64,000 nucleotides of DNA. Source: Marixanthotalea marina (GTDB taxonomy: Bacteria > Bacteroidota > Bacteroidia > Flavobacteriales > Flavobacteriaceae). The notes under the pieces were generated by a model. The model searched no databases. It was not told where the DNA came from and saw nothing but the letters and a program-made list of their open reading frames with translations. Below are positions 16,375 through 24,917 of the stretch, in pieces. The stretch lies in assembly GCA_018883545.1 (NCBI GenBank), contig JAHLEH010000001.1:186001-250000 (forward strand), read 5' to 3'. The position numbers were made by a program, and so were the translations under genes. Each line of letters starts with the position of its first letter. The stretch's first letter is position 1.

Positions 16375-18615
16375 ATGACAAGAAAGAAAAAAAGGAAATC
16401 CAATAACAAAATTTCCAACCTTACAAATACAATCTTAAGTATATTAAAAAAAGAGAAAAAGAAAACTTTCAATTACAAACAAATTTCCGCTATTCTTGGT
16501 GTTAATGATGCCAGCAGTAGAAACCAAATTATAAAAAAGCTTCACCAATTACACGCTAAAAAAGAAATAGAAGAAGTAGAGCGCGGTAAATACAAAGCAG
16601 TTGTTACAGCAGAGTACCATACAGGTATTTTAGATGTATCGGGTAGAGGCTCTAGTTATGTTATTTCCAACGATTTTGATGAAGATGTTTTTATAGCTTC
16701 CAATAATATCAATCGTGCCTTAGATGGCGATGAAGTAGAGTTTTACGTGTACAAACGACGTAAAAATGGCAGGATGGAAGGTGAAATTACCGAAATCATT
16801 AAACGTGCTAAAAGTGAATATGTTGGTGTTATTCAACTCAATAAAAATTATGCGTTTGTAATTGCCGATAATAGTAAAATGTACAAAGATATCTTTGTTC
16901 CAATCAATAAAACCAATAAAGCTGAAGATGGTGATAAAGTATTGGTAAAATTGGAAGATTGGCCAGAGAAAGCCGATTCTCCTTATGGTAAAGTCATTCA
17001 GGTTTTAGGTAAACCAGGTGAACACAATACAGAGATTCATGCCATTTTAGCGGATTATGGCTTGCCTTACGAGTTTCCACATGAAGTAGAAGACTTTGCC
17101 AATAAAATTGATACGTCCATTACCAAAGAAGAAATAGCAAAACGTAGGGACATGCGTAAAGATTTGACCTTTACAATAGATCCAAAAGATGCAAAAGATT
17201 TTGATGATGCTTTGTCTTTTAAAGTATTGGAAAATGGTTTGTATGAAATAGGCATTCATATTGCCGATGTATCCCATTATGTTCAAGAGAATACGATATT
17301 GGATGAAGAAGCCTACCAACGCGGAACTTCGGTGTATTTGGTAGATCGCGTAGTGCCGATGTTACCTGAAATTTTATCAAATAATGCGTGTTCTTTACGT
17401 CCACATGAAGAAAAATTTACGTTTTCGGCGGTATTTCATATTAACGATAAGGCAGAAGTTAAAAACCAATGGTTTGGTAGAACGGTGACGTATAGTGATG
17501 CCCGTTTTGCTTACGAAGAAGCACAAGCTATTATAGAAAACAATGCTAACCTTGTCATTCCTGCGAAAGCAGGAATCCATAGTTTGGAAGATATTAATAC
17601 TGAAATTCCTCAAGAAGTTTCTTTAACAGGTAAAACATATAAAACGTCACCAAAAGTAGCGCAAGCTATTTTAAAAATGGATGCCTTGGCAAAAAAAATG
17701 CGGAGCAAACGCATGAGTGCTGGTGCTATTTCATTTGATAAAGTAGAAGTGAAATTTAATCTGGATGAAGAAAATAATCCAATAGGGGTGTTTTTTAAAT
17801 CCAGTAAAGACGCCAATAAACTAATTGAAGAATTTATGTTACTGGCCAATAAAAAAGTGGCGGAATTTATCGGTAAACAATCAGTTAAAAAAACATTTGT
17901 GTATCGTGTTCACGACGAACCAGATGTTTCTAAGTTGGCTAGTTTGCAAAACATTGTTTCTAAGTTTGGTTATAAACTGAATTTTAAAGATAGAAAATCA
18001 ACGACATCGTCTCTTAATTACTTGTTGCAAGATGTGGTTGGAAAGAAGGAACAAAACTTGGTTGATACATTAACCATTCGAAGCATGAGCAAAGCCGAAT
18101 ACACTACCCAAAATATTGGTCATTATGGTTTGGCGTTTGATTATTATACGCATTTTACATCGCCCATTAGGCGGTATCCAGACGTTATGGTGCATCGTTT
18201 GTTGCAACATTATTTAGATGGTGGAAAGTCAGTTAGTGAAGAAGCTTACGAAGACAAATGCCACCATGCCAGCGATATGGAAAATTTAGCAACTAAGGCC
18301 GAACGCGATTCTATAAAATACATGCAAATACGCTTTATGGAAGATCATAAAGACGAGGATTTTTTAGGTGTTATTTCTGGTGTGACCGATTGGGGTATTT
18401 ATGTGGAAATAATTGACAATAAATGCGAAGGTATGGTAAGCATTCGCGATTTAAAGGACGATCATTATGCCTTTGATGAAAGTCAATATGCACTAATAGG
18501 ACGTCACACAAAAAACATGTACCAACTTGGCGACGAGGTTGTTGTGAAGGTAAAAGGGACTGATTTGGTGAAAAAACACTTAGATTTTCTTTTAATTGGA
18601 AGAAAAGAGGAATAA
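16375..18615 (+). CDS. rnr: Ribonuclease R
   Basis: A 746-residue 3'-5' exoribonuclease that degrades structured RNA. Order: N-terminal winged-helix region (about 15-75), cold-shock/OB domains (about 75-235), the RNB catalytic domain (about 255-600, with metal-binding acidic residues in TIDPKDAKDFDDALSF and the HFTSPIRRYPD segment), and a C-terminal S1 domain (about 660-740). Residues 393-403 (LVIPAKAGIHS) are encoded by a palindromic repeat with stem attcctgc/gcaggaat, which elsewhere in this window lies between genes. It is in frame inside the RNB domain and does not break the gene. The start is the ATG at 16375, just right of the proposed oriC. Confidence 0.95.
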   Translation: MTRKKKRKSNNKISNLTNTILSILKKEKKKTFNYKQISAILGVNDASSRNQIIKKLHQLHAKKEIEEVERGKYKAVVTAEYHTGILDVSGRGSSYVISNDFDEDVFIASNNINRALDGDEVEFYVYKRRKNGRMEGEITEIIKRAKSEYVGVIQLNKNYAFVIADNSKMYKDIFVPINKTNKAEDGDKVLVKLEDWPEKADSPYGKVIQVLGKPGEHNTEIHAILADYGLPYEFPHEVEDFANKIDTSITKEEIAKRRDMRKDLTFTIDPKDAKDFDDALSFKVLENGLYEIGIHIADVSHYVQENTILDEEAYQRGTSVYLVDRVVPMLPEILSNNACSLRPHEEKFTFSAVFHINDKAEVKNQWFGRTVTYSDARFAYEEAQAIIENNANLVIPAKAGIHSLEDINTEIPQEVSLTGKTYKTSPKVAQAILKMDALAKKMRSKRMSAGAISFDKVEVKFNLDEENNPIGVFFKSSKDANKLIEEFMLLANKKVAEFIGKQSVKKTFVYRVHDEPDVSKLASLQNIVSKFGYKLNFKDRKSTTSSLNYLLQDVVGKKEQNLVDTLTIRSMSKAEYTTQNIGHYGLAFDYYTHFTSPIRRYPDVMVHRLLQHYLDGGKSVSEEAYEDKCHHASDMENLATKAERDSIKYMQIRFMEDHKDEDFLGVISGVTDWGIYVEIIDNKCEGMVSIRDLKDDHYAFDESQYALIGRHTKNMYQLGDEVVVKVKGTDLVKKHLDFLLIGRKEE
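17553..17578 (+). repeat. Palindromic repeat element inside rnr
   Basis: The sequence tgtcattcctgcgaaagcag followed by gaatcc contains a perfect 8-bp stem (17557-17564 with 17569-17576) and a GAAA loop. The same core, with two changes, occurs at 59396-59419 between rfbC and rfbD. Here it is translated in frame as part of residues 393-402 of ribonuclease R. Confidence 0.8.
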
Positions 18616-18658
18616 TTATTGATAACTTTACGTTAGCTATAATAAAATCACAATCAAA

Positions 18659-19333
18659 ATGAAAAATTTACTTGTATTATTTACAGTTTTTGCCGCTTCT
18701 GTTATCTATGCCCAAAAACCTATTGAAAAGAATATTGGAGATTTTAAGGAATTGAAGGTTTACGATTTAATTGAGGTAGAATTAATTAAATCGGATGAAA
18801 ATAAGGTGGTTATTACAGGAGATAATGCAGATTACGTGCTTGTTAATAACAAGAATGGAACGCTTAAAATAAAAATGGAACTATCAAAAATATTTGATGG
18901 CAACAACACAAAAGTTAAATTGTATTACACAACTGTAGATATTATCGATGCAAATGAAGGTGTTAAAATTCATTCCAAAGATGAAATAAAACAATTTGAA
19001 ATAGATTTAAAAGCCCAAGAAGGCGGCAGTATTAATGTTGTTGTTGATGTTAATTACGCAAACATTAAAGCCGTAACAGGAGGTATAATAACCGCTTCGG
19101 GAACAGCAAAAAAGGAAAGTGTTAAATTGTTGACAGGTGGTGTTTTTAACGGAGAAAAATTAAAATCAGAAGATTCCGAAGTATCTATAAATGCAGCTGG
19201 CGAAGCTTATATAAATGCATCTAAAGTGGCTGACATTAAAATCAGGGCTGGTGGTGATGTGTTTATTTATGGAAACCCAGAAACTGTTAATGAAAGTAAG
19301 GTTTTGGGAGGTAGAATAAAAAGAATGGATTAA
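18659..19333 (+). CDS. DUF2807 (GIN domain) exported protein
   Basis: A 224-residue secreted or periplasmic protein. The signal peptide (about 1-18) ends at VIYAQ. The mature part is a repetitive beta-rich domain of the DUF2807 'head GIN' type: the opening FKELKVYDLIEVELIKSDEN, then regularly spaced strands with Asn/Gly turns (GIITASGTAKKESVKLLTGG, VSINAAGEAYINA), ending in GGRIKRMD. Members probably fold as a beta-helix or stacked sheets and are common in Bacteroidota. Function is unknown. It follows rnr by 43 bp and is closed by a strong terminator. Confidence 0.85.
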   Translation: MKNLLVLFTVFAASVIYAQKPIEKNIGDFKELKVYDLIEVELIKSDENKVVITGDNADYVLVNNKNGTLKIKMELSKIFDGNNTKVKLYYTTVDIIDANEGVKIHSKDEIKQFEIDLKAQEGGSINVVVDVNYANIKAVTGGIITASGTAKKESVKLLTGGVFNGEKLKSEDSEVSINAAGEAYINASKVADIKIRAGGDVFIYGNPETVNESKVLGGRIKRMD

Positions 19334-19360
19334 AAAACAAAATCAAATATTAATTATAGA

Positions 19361-19386
19361 ACCCACGACAAGTCGTGGGTTTTTGT
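19361..19386 (+). terminator. Rho-independent terminator after the DUF2807 gene
   Basis: A perfect 9-bp stem ACCCACGAC / GTCGTGGGT (19361-19369 and 19372-19380) with a 2-base loop, followed by TTTTGTT. Confidence 0.9.
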
Positions 19387-19457
19387 TATAAGGTAGTAGT
19401 CTATAAAAGACTTTTGTTTAAAATATTTCTTTACTTTGTAGCAAACCCTCTAAACTA

Positions 19458-20141
19458 ATGATGCTACATGATATTTTAAGAGCCATTCCGTTTGGTATTA
19501 TTCTGGCTTTTACCATAGGGCCTGTTTTTTTTGTGCTTTTAGAAACTAGTGCCACTAAAGGGTTTAGTAGTGCGCTTATCTTCGATTGTGGCGTTATGTT
19601 GGCCGATATTGTTTTCATTCTGGTCGCTTTTTTTAGTACCAATAAATTGCTTGATAAAATTAAGGACGACCCTAATTTTTTAATCTTCGGAGGGGTTTTA
19701 CTCGTGGTTTATGGTGTTATTTCATTTATTAAAACATCAAAATCCTTTAGGGACATAGTAAAGGAGTACCATAAAATAGACATTCAAAAAAAATACGGCA
19801 AACTCTTTCTAAAAGGGTTTTTGCTCAATTTTATAAACATTGGCGTGTTATTGGGCTGGGTTGCTTTTATAGTCATAGCAAACTCATTAACTGAATCAAA
19901 GCAAGGCGTTATTACTTTTTTAAGTACCATTCTTGTTGTTTACTTTTTGGTAGATTTGGTAAAAATGGCCGTTGCCAAAAAACTGAAAAATAGATTAACG
20001 CCAAAACGAATTTTCAAAACAAAGAAAATCATCGCCTTAATTATCCTGGGCTTTGGAGTTTTGCTTTTAGTACAAGGGTTTTTTCCAAAAGAAAAGGAAA
20101 TGCTAAAGGAAAGAATAGAGCAGATGAGCCCTATAAAATAA
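19458..20141 (+). CDS. LysE family translocator
   Basis: A 227-residue inner-membrane protein of the LysE/RhtB exporter superfamily. About six transmembrane helices are visible (8-30, 42-62, 70-90, 112-136, 143-165, 190-208). The family signature GIILAFTIGPVFFVLLETS is at the N-terminus. Related proteins export amino acids or small metabolites, but the substrate cannot be told. Two adjacent ATG codons occur at the start; I take the first. A hairpin terminator follows, shared with the convergent tRNA-Cys gene. Confidence 0.88.
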   Translation: MMLHDILRAIPFGIILAFTIGPVFFVLLETSATKGFSSALIFDCGVMLADIVFILVAFFSTNKLLDKIKDDPNFLIFGGVLLVVYGVISFIKTSKSFRDIVKEYHKIDIQKKYGKLFLKGFLLNFINIGVLLGWVAFIVIANSLTESKQGVITFLSTILVVYFLVDLVKMAVAKKLKNRLTPKRIFKTKKIIALIILGFGVLLLVQGFFPKEKEMLKERIEQMSPIK

Positions 20142-20170
20142 AAGCCTCCAGTATAAACAGGAAGCTTTTT
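20141..20170. terminator. Bidirectional terminator between lysE-type gene and tRNA-Cys
   Basis: Arms aaagcctcc (20141-20149) and ggaagcttt (20160-20168) pair with one mismatch around a 10-base loop. T runs on the plus side and, read from the minus strand, T-rich sequence on the other side would stop transcription from both directions. Confidence 0.65.
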
Positions 20171-20244
20171 TGGAGGCGTCGAGCGGATTCGAACCGCTGT
20201 ACAAGGTTTTGCAGACCTTTGCCTAGCCACTCGGCCACGACGCC
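20171..20244 (-). tRNA. tRNA-Cys (anticodon GCA)
   Basis: Read on the minus strand, the acceptor stem GGCGTCG pairs with CGACGCC and is followed by T and an encoded CCA (20171-20173). The anticodon arm is AAGGT-CTGCAAA-ACCTT, giving anticodon GCA. The T loop TTCGAAT and the D arm are both recognisable. Total length is 74 bases including CCA. It lies upstream of nothing on its strand and ends near a terminator hairpin. Confidence 0.97.
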
Positions 20245-20294
20245 CTATTTCTTGTGCAAATGTAAAAAAAAATAAGACTTTACAACACCTAAAA

Positions 20295-20657
20295 TTATTT
20301 TTTACGCTTATCCGTCATTTTAATCGTTACACGCTCTACATCGCCGCCAATTGGGGGGTTTAGTTTGCTAACCCAAACGGTTGCTTTTTTAACCAAAGCA
20401 TCTTCATTAAAGATTCTATCTAAAATGCGTCTGCATACCGTTTCCAGCAAATGCGACGGCTTATTCATCTCTTCTTTAATAATGCGGTTTAAAAACACAT
20501 AATCAACCGTATCACTTAGTTTGTCTGTTTTGGCCGATGTTTGTAAATCGGTATCAACCTCTAAATCTACCCGGTAATTGCTTCCAATTTTGGATTCTTC
20601 CTTTAGGCAGCCATGATAGGCAAAAATGCGTATGTTCTCTACTTTTACGGTTCCCAT
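20295..20657 (-). CDS. folB: Dihydroneopterin aldolase
   Basis: A 120-residue cytoplasmic enzyme of folate biosynthesis that cleaves 7,8-dihydroneopterin to 6-hydroxymethyl-dihydropterin and glycolaldehyde. Family features: NIRIFAYHGCLKEESKIGSNY at the N-terminus, DTVDYVFLNRIIKEEM, SHLLETVCRRI with the conserved Glu, and KLNPPIGGDVERV near the end with the Pro-rich pterin-binding loop. Length is normal. Its start overlaps by one base the stop of the zinc-ribbon gene upstream, so the two are co-transcribed. Confidence 0.94.
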   Translation of the reverse strand: MGTVKVENIRIFAYHGCLKEESKIGSNYRVDLEVDTDLQTSAKTDKLSDTVDYVFLNRIIKEEMNKPSHLLETVCRRILDRIFNEDALVKKATVWVSKLNPPIGGDVERVTIKMTDKRKK

Positions 20658-20866
20658 TAACTTGTAAAAAAATCAAAAATATTACTTAGCGCACTGGTTT
20701 TAGTTTTATAAAATTCAGTGTACGTACAGCGTTTACAGGTAACAGATGAAAACTTTTTGTTCTGTACATCAAAAATTTTAGAAAGTGTTCCGCCAGTAGC
20801 TCTCATTTCACTTAATTCGTATTCTGTGTGGTTGCATTTTGGGCAAACATAATTGAGTGGTTTCAT
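20657..20866 (-). CDS. Small zinc-ribbon protein
   Basis: A 69-residue protein starting at MKPLNYVCPKCNHTEYE. An upstream extension of the frame exists but overlaps the divergent glnS promoter region and has no family-like content, so I use the ATG at 20866. Four cysteines in two pairs (CPKC at 8-11 and CKRC about 30 residues later) form a probable zinc ribbon. The rest is short and polar, with TGGTLSKIFDVQNKKFSS between the pairs. Such proteins are annotated as nucleic-acid-binding zinc ribbons, but the function is unknown. It is coupled to folB by a TAATG overlap. Confidence 0.8.
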   Translation of the reverse strand: MKPLNYVCPKCNHTEYELSEMRATGGTLSKIFDVQNKKFSSVTCKRCTYTEFYKTKTSALSNIFDFFTS

Positions 20867-20970
20867 TTTAAATGTTTTTAGGTTAATAACTTTTAAAATA
20901 TAGGTAATGAAAAAACAAAATTTGTTACGCTTATCAACAACACAATGGGCTAAAATAAGTTGAATTTGCG

Positions 20971-20978
20971 TAATTTTG
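20971..20978 (+). promoter_or_regulatory. Putative -7 promoter element (TAATTTTG) of glnS
   Basis: TAATTTTG fits TAnnTTTG and lies 30 bases before the glnS ATG at 21009. No clear -33 TTG at standard spacing was seen. Confidence 0.4.
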
Positions 20979-21008
20979 AAGTTTATTTGATTGAAATATA
21001 TTTTAAGA

Positions 21009-23030
21009 ATGTCTGAAGAAAAAAAGCCACTAAATTTTTTAGAGCAAATAATAGAAGAAGATTTAGCTAACGGATTGCCCAAGAGCAAATTGCGATTTCG
21101 ATTTCCACCAGAACCAAACGGCTATTTGCACATAGGGCACACTAAAGCCATTGGCATTAGTTTTGGTTTGGGCGAGAAATACAATGCCCCGGTTAACCTA
21201 AGGTTTGATGACACCAATCCCGCCAAAGAAGAACAGGAATATGTAGATGCCATTAAAGAAGATGTGTCTTGGTTAGGGTATAAATGGGACAAGGAATTAT
21301 ATTCTTCAGATTATTTCCAGCAGCTTTACGATTGGGCTATTCTATTGATAAAGGATGGAAAGGCTTATGTTGATTCCCAAAGCAGTGAAGCAATGGCCGA
21401 ACAAAAAGGAACACCCACCCACCCGGGCGTTGATGGGCCTTACAGAAATAGAAGCGTAGCCGAGAATCTAGATTTGTTCGAACGCATGAAAAATGGTGAG
21501 TTCGATGAAGGTGCTCATGTGTTACGTGCTAAAATAGACATGAAACACACGAACATGCTCATGCGCGATCCGTTAATGTATCGCATTTTGAAAAAGCACC
21601 ATCATAGAACGGGTAATACGTGGTGTATTTACCCAATGTACGATTGGACCCATGGTGAAAGCGATTATATTGAACAGGTTTCCCATTCTTTGTGTTCTTT
21701 GGAATTTAAACCCCATAGAGAGCTTTATAATTGGTTTAAGGAACAAGTTTATGATTATAGTCAAAATGATTACCCAATGCTGCCAAAACAGCGTGAATTT
21801 GCCCGTTTAAACCTTAGCTATACCATTATGAGCAAACGCAAACTACTCAAATTGGTTGAGGATGGTATTGTAAGTGGTTGGGATGATCCTCGTATGCCTA
21901 CTATTTCGGGATTGCGTCGCAGAGGTTATACGCCAAATTCGTTACGTAAGTTTGTGGAAACGGTGGGTGTTGCCAAACGTGACAATGTCATTGAAGTGTC
22001 TTTGTTGGAGTTTTGCATTCGTGAGGATTTAAACAAAACGGCACCGCGTGTAATGGCTGTGCTCGACCCCGTTAAATTGGTAATTACAAATTATCCAGAA
22101 GGTAAGGAAGAGTGGTTGGATGCTGAAAACAATCAGGAAGACGACAGTGCCGGATTTAGAAAAGTGCCTTTTTCAAGGGAATTATATATTGAAAAAGAAG
22201 ATTTTAAAGAACAGGCCGGCAATAAGTTTTTTAGGTTAAAACTTGGCGGTGAAGTACGTCTTAAAAATGCTTACATCATTAAAGCTGAAGAGGTGGTTAA
22301 AGATGCCAATGGCGAAATTAAAGAGATTCATTGTACCTATTCTGAAGATACGTCCAGAAAAATAAAAGGCACCTTACATTGGGTATCCATTAAACATGCC
22401 ATAAAAGCAGAGGTGAGGGAATATGATAGATTGTTTATGGATGAAGCCCCAGACGGACATCCGGAAAAGGATTTCATGGAATTTTTAAACCCCGATTCCC
22501 TAAAATTGGTAGAGGCTTATGTAGAACCCAGTTTAAAGGATGCCAAAGTAGGCGAGAGGTTTCAGTTTCAACGCATCGGGTATTTTTGTGTTGATAAAGA
22601 TAGTGTTGAGGATAAATTAGTATTCAACAAAACAGTGGGGTTAAGGGATTCTTGGGAAAAACAAAAACCGTCTAACAATTCAAACCAAAACCAAAATAAA
22701 CCTCAAAACAACAAACAACAACCTAAACGAAAAGCCATTGATGTTATTCAGCAATTAGGTAAAAAATACACCAATTTGCCAGAAGAAAAACAGCAAAAGG
22801 TTAAAGCAGAAATCCAGCAATTGGCACAAGAGGTTAGTTATGAAGAATTACAGCCGTTGTTCAATACAGCTGCAAAAAAAGTAGGTACGCGTATAGCGGT
22901 AATGATTGTGCTTGGAGTTTTACTTAGAAACGGTTTAAAACGCGATGAGTCTGTTGAGGCTTTTATAGAAAAAGCGTTGGTAGATCACAATGAATTATTG
23001 AAGGCAGAAGCGCAAAACATTAAGGTTTAA
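21009..23030 (+). CDS. glnS: Glutamine--tRNA ligase with C-terminal extension (GlnRS/YqeY-type fusion)
   Basis: A 673-residue class I aminoacyl-tRNA synthetase charging tRNA-Gln. The HIGH motif is in PEPNGYLHIGHTKA (about 35-48), and the KMSKS equivalent is IMSKRK in LSYTIMSKRKLLKLVE. Anticodon-binding beta-barrels follow up to about residue 555. A Gln/Asn-rich linker (SNNSNQNQNKPQNNK) then leads to a ~100-residue helical C-terminal domain (AIDVIQQLGKKY..., VGTRIAVMIVLGVLLRNGL). Flavobacterial GlnRS are usually described as carrying a YqeY-like tail; this extension fits that position. I start at ATG 21009 (MSEEKKPLNF) rather than the in-frame TTG at 20991. The stop overlaps the convergent anti-sigma-type gene by 4 bp. 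Confidence 0.94.
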   Translation: MSEEKKPLNFLEQIIEEDLANGLPKSKLRFRFPPEPNGYLHIGHTKAIGISFGLGEKYNAPVNLRFDDTNPAKEEQEYVDAIKEDVSWLGYKWDKELYSSDYFQQLYDWAILLIKDGKAYVDSQSSEAMAEQKGTPTHPGVDGPYRNRSVAENLDLFERMKNGEFDEGAHVLRAKIDMKHTNMLMRDPLMYRILKKHHHRTGNTWCIYPMYDWTHGESDYIEQVSHSLCSLEFKPHRELYNWFKEQVYDYSQNDYPMLPKQREFARLNLSYTIMSKRKLLKLVEDGIVSGWDDPRMPTISGLRRRGYTPNSLRKFVETVGVAKRDNVIEVSLLEFCIREDLNKTAPRVMAVLDPVKLVITNYPEGKEEWLDAENNQEDDSAGFRKVPFSRELYIEKEDFKEQAGNKFFRLKLGGEVRLKNAYIIKAEEVVKDANGEIKEIHCTYSEDTSRKIKGTLHWVSIKHAIKAEVREYDRLFMDEAPDGHPEKDFMEFLNPDSLKLVEAYVEPSLKDAKVGERFQFQRIGYFCVDKDSVEDKLVFNKTVGLRDSWEKQKPSNNSNQNQNKPQNNKQQPKRKAIDVIQQLGKKYTNLPEEKQQKVKAEIQQLAQEVSYEELQPLFNTAAKKVGTRIAVMIVLGVLLRNGLKRDESVEAFIEKALVDHNELLKAEAQNIKV

Positions 23031-23563
23031 TTGATATTAAGAGATGTTTCTGAAGCAGTCTCTTCAAAATTAGAATCAAAGCCTTGGGTTCTTATTTGCA
23101 TATATTTATTCATTTCCATGAAACTATTTTTTATGGAGTCAGCCTTTGTTAAGTCCATGTTGTTATAAATTTTTTGGCTAAGTAAAAAAGTAGTAACGTT
23201 TTCTATGGATGAGTTATTGTTTTTTTGAAATTTTCCAAATAAAACAATACCTAAAACAATGATTCCTACTAAAGCAAACGCAGGTTTATAAAAATGTTTT
23301 TGAAAGCGTTTTTTTAGTTCAAGATTCTTGAAAAACTGCTTTTTGTATTTCTTTTTGAAAGCTAAATTTACTGTGTCCCCAACAGTATTATTTACATTCA
23401 TTTTTTGACGTTCTTCTTCAAACGATTTTTTAGAAGCCTGTAATAAGAAATGAAATTTATGGTAGTCAACTTCAGTTATTTGAGAAAGTACATATTCCTT
23501 TTCCTGTAGGGAGAGAGCAGAAAAAGGTTTTTCCAATAATAATTTTTCAAGTTTATCTTCCAT
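23027..23563 (-). CDS. Single-pass membrane protein, putative anti-sigma factor
   Basis: A 178-residue protein I do not recognise by family. Residues 1-90 are charged and cytoplasm-like (LEKLLLEKPFSALSLQEKEYVLSQ), one transmembrane helix spans about 93-111 (PAFALVGIIVLGIVLFG), and the remaining 65 residues would be periplasmic. It lies 3 bp after the ECF sigma factor gene on the same strand. This topology and position fit an anti-sigma factor holding the sigma factor at the membrane. That role is inferred from context; no zinc-binding HxxxCxxC motif is present. Confidence 0.65.
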   Translation of the reverse strand: MEDKLEKLLLEKPFSALSLQEKEYVLSQITEVDYHKFHFLLQASKKSFEEERQKMNVNNTVGDTVNLAFKKKYKKQFFKNLELKKRFQKHFYKPAFALVGIIVLGIVLFGKFQKNNNSSIENVTTFLLSQKIYNNMDLTKADSIKNSFMEMNKYMQIRTQGFDSNFEETASETSLNIN

Positions 23564-23566
23564 TTA

Positions 23567-24163
23567 TTAATCGGTTTTTATTGGGTCGAATGCATTTAAT
23601 TTTTTTGACAATTTTTCAATAGCATAAAAGAGGCGAGATTTTACAGTGCCTTCAGAACAGTTCATAATCTCGCCAATAGCTTTTATGGTTAAATTTTCTT
23701 GGTGCCTTAAAATAAAAGTTGCACGTTGATCTTCATTCAGTTTAGAAAGTTCTTTTGCTAGAAATTTATTAAATACGTTAGTATCATAATCACCTGGAGC
23801 AGTTGAATAGGTTACCTGTGAAAGCTCTAAATTTTTTACATTGTTTTCTCTTGTAAAAACAATGTTTGTGTTTTGCCTATATTCGTTTTTGCACATATTA
23901 TAGGCAATAGTATAAAACCAAGTAGAAAAGACCTTAGATGTATCGAACAAATATGCTTTTTCTATAAGCTTTAAAAATAAATCTTGTAAAAAATCTTCTG
24001 CTTTGTTATGGTCTTGGTAGAGTTTCTGGTAAAAAAAGTAAAATAGTTTTTTAGAATACCTATTGTAAATTTCATTAAAAGCTCTTTCCTTTCCCTTAAC
24101 CATTAAAGCTATTAACTCTTCATCCGGTTTATTCTCATAATTGTTTTTAAAAAAAAAATCCAA
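23567..24163 (-). CDS. ECF-type RNA polymerase sigma factor
   Basis: A 198-residue sigma-70 family protein of ECF type with regions 2 and 4 only. Region 2 is visible at about 20-90 (AFNEIYNRYSKKLFYFF, AEDFLQDLFLKLIEKAY, FSTWFYTIAYNMCKNEYR). Region 4 is at about 140-190 (LNEDQRATFILRHQENLTIK, IMNCSEGTVKSRLFYAIEKL). It sits in the middle of a three-gene minus-strand operon: a secreted beta-sandwich protein first, then sigma, then the membrane protein proposed as anti-sigma. Gaps are 11 and 3 bp. The target regulon is not evident. Confidence 0.92.
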   Translation of the reverse strand: MDFFFKNNYENKPDEELIALMVKGKERAFNEIYNRYSKKLFYFFYQKLYQDHNKAEDFLQDLFLKLIEKAYLFDTSKVFSTWFYTIAYNMCKNEYRQNTNIVFTRENNVKNLELSQVTYSTAPGDYDTNVFNKFLAKELSKLNEDQRATFILRHQENLTIKAIGEIMNCSEGTVKSRLFYAIEKLSKKLNAFDPIKTD

Positions 24164-24174
24164 TATGAAAAGAA

Positions 24175-24771
24175 TTAATTAGATTCTTCAAAACTTGTAT
24201 TGGTAGGTTCGGTAAGGTTCATAATAGTGTTACCAGTCGAACCATTATTACTATTAACAATTTCAAATTTAAAATCATCAATTAGCGCAATACCAGTACC
24301 AGACATTAAAACACCGTAAGAAATATTTGTTGCTGTTTTTGGCACTTCAAGAATGATTTCATATTTAGTCCAAGACGTCGTTCCTTTTATTGGCCGATCT
24401 CCCATATTATCAAAGCTTAAAACCTCGCCTCTTTTTTCGCCATCAACACGCATCCACATACCAGTCCAGTCTTTTACATCTGTTGTTTTAATATAACCGG
24501 TAAGTTTTACTTTCTTTCCTAGGTAGTCTGTTGGTCTAAAACTTTGCATTATAGTGCCAAATCCTTTAATCTTAGATTTTGTAGATTTTAAATAGGCTAC
24601 GTTGCCATTTCTATCAGCATTTTTTTCAACCCCAATTGTATAAGACTCGGGATTACTTCCTGCTAAAATCCATCCTTTAATTTTCTGGTCTTCTCCTTTT
24701 GAAAATGACAATAACGATAGCCCCAAAAGGACAAATGTTCCGAACAAAAGATTGAAAGTTATTCTTTTCAT
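24175..24771 (-). CDS. Exported beta-sandwich protein of unknown function
   Basis: A 198-residue protein with an N-terminal signal segment (residues about 5-23, LLFGTFVLLGLSLLSFS). The mature part resembles a carbohydrate-binding-like jelly roll. It contains GWILAGSNPESYTIGVE, AYLKSTKSKIKGFGTIMQSF, VKLTGYIKTTDVKDWTGMWM, DRPIKGTTSWTKYEI and the final ALIDDFKFEIV strand. I have seen this domain fused to regulators in other bacteria, but its ligand is unknown to me. It is the first gene of the operon with the ECF sigma factor, which is unusual. It may be the exported signal or target of that system; this is inference. Confidence 0.6.
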   Translation of the reverse strand: MKRITFNLLFGTFVLLGLSLLSFSKGEDQKIKGWILAGSNPESYTIGVEKNADRNGNVAYLKSTKSKIKGFGTIMQSFRPTDYLGKKVKLTGYIKTTDVKDWTGMWMRVDGEKRGEVLSFDNMGDRPIKGTTSWTKYEIILEVPKTATNISYGVLMSGTGIALIDDFKFEIVNSNNGSTGNTIMNLTEPTNTSFEESN

Positions 24772-24917
24772 AAATTAAATTTAAGGTTAATATGTAATAT
24801 AATACACCTATTTGTAAAAAAGGTTCATTTTATATTTAAAAATTTTATATGTATCTAAAAAAGAGGTAGTTATTTTAAAATTGGTTATATTTATACACTA
24901 ACTAATCACTAATAACT

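Noticed and set aside
20867-21088. Longer reading frame of the zinc-ribbon gene
   Set aside because: It would run across the divergent glnS promoter and start region; the conserved part begins at MKPLNYVCPKC.
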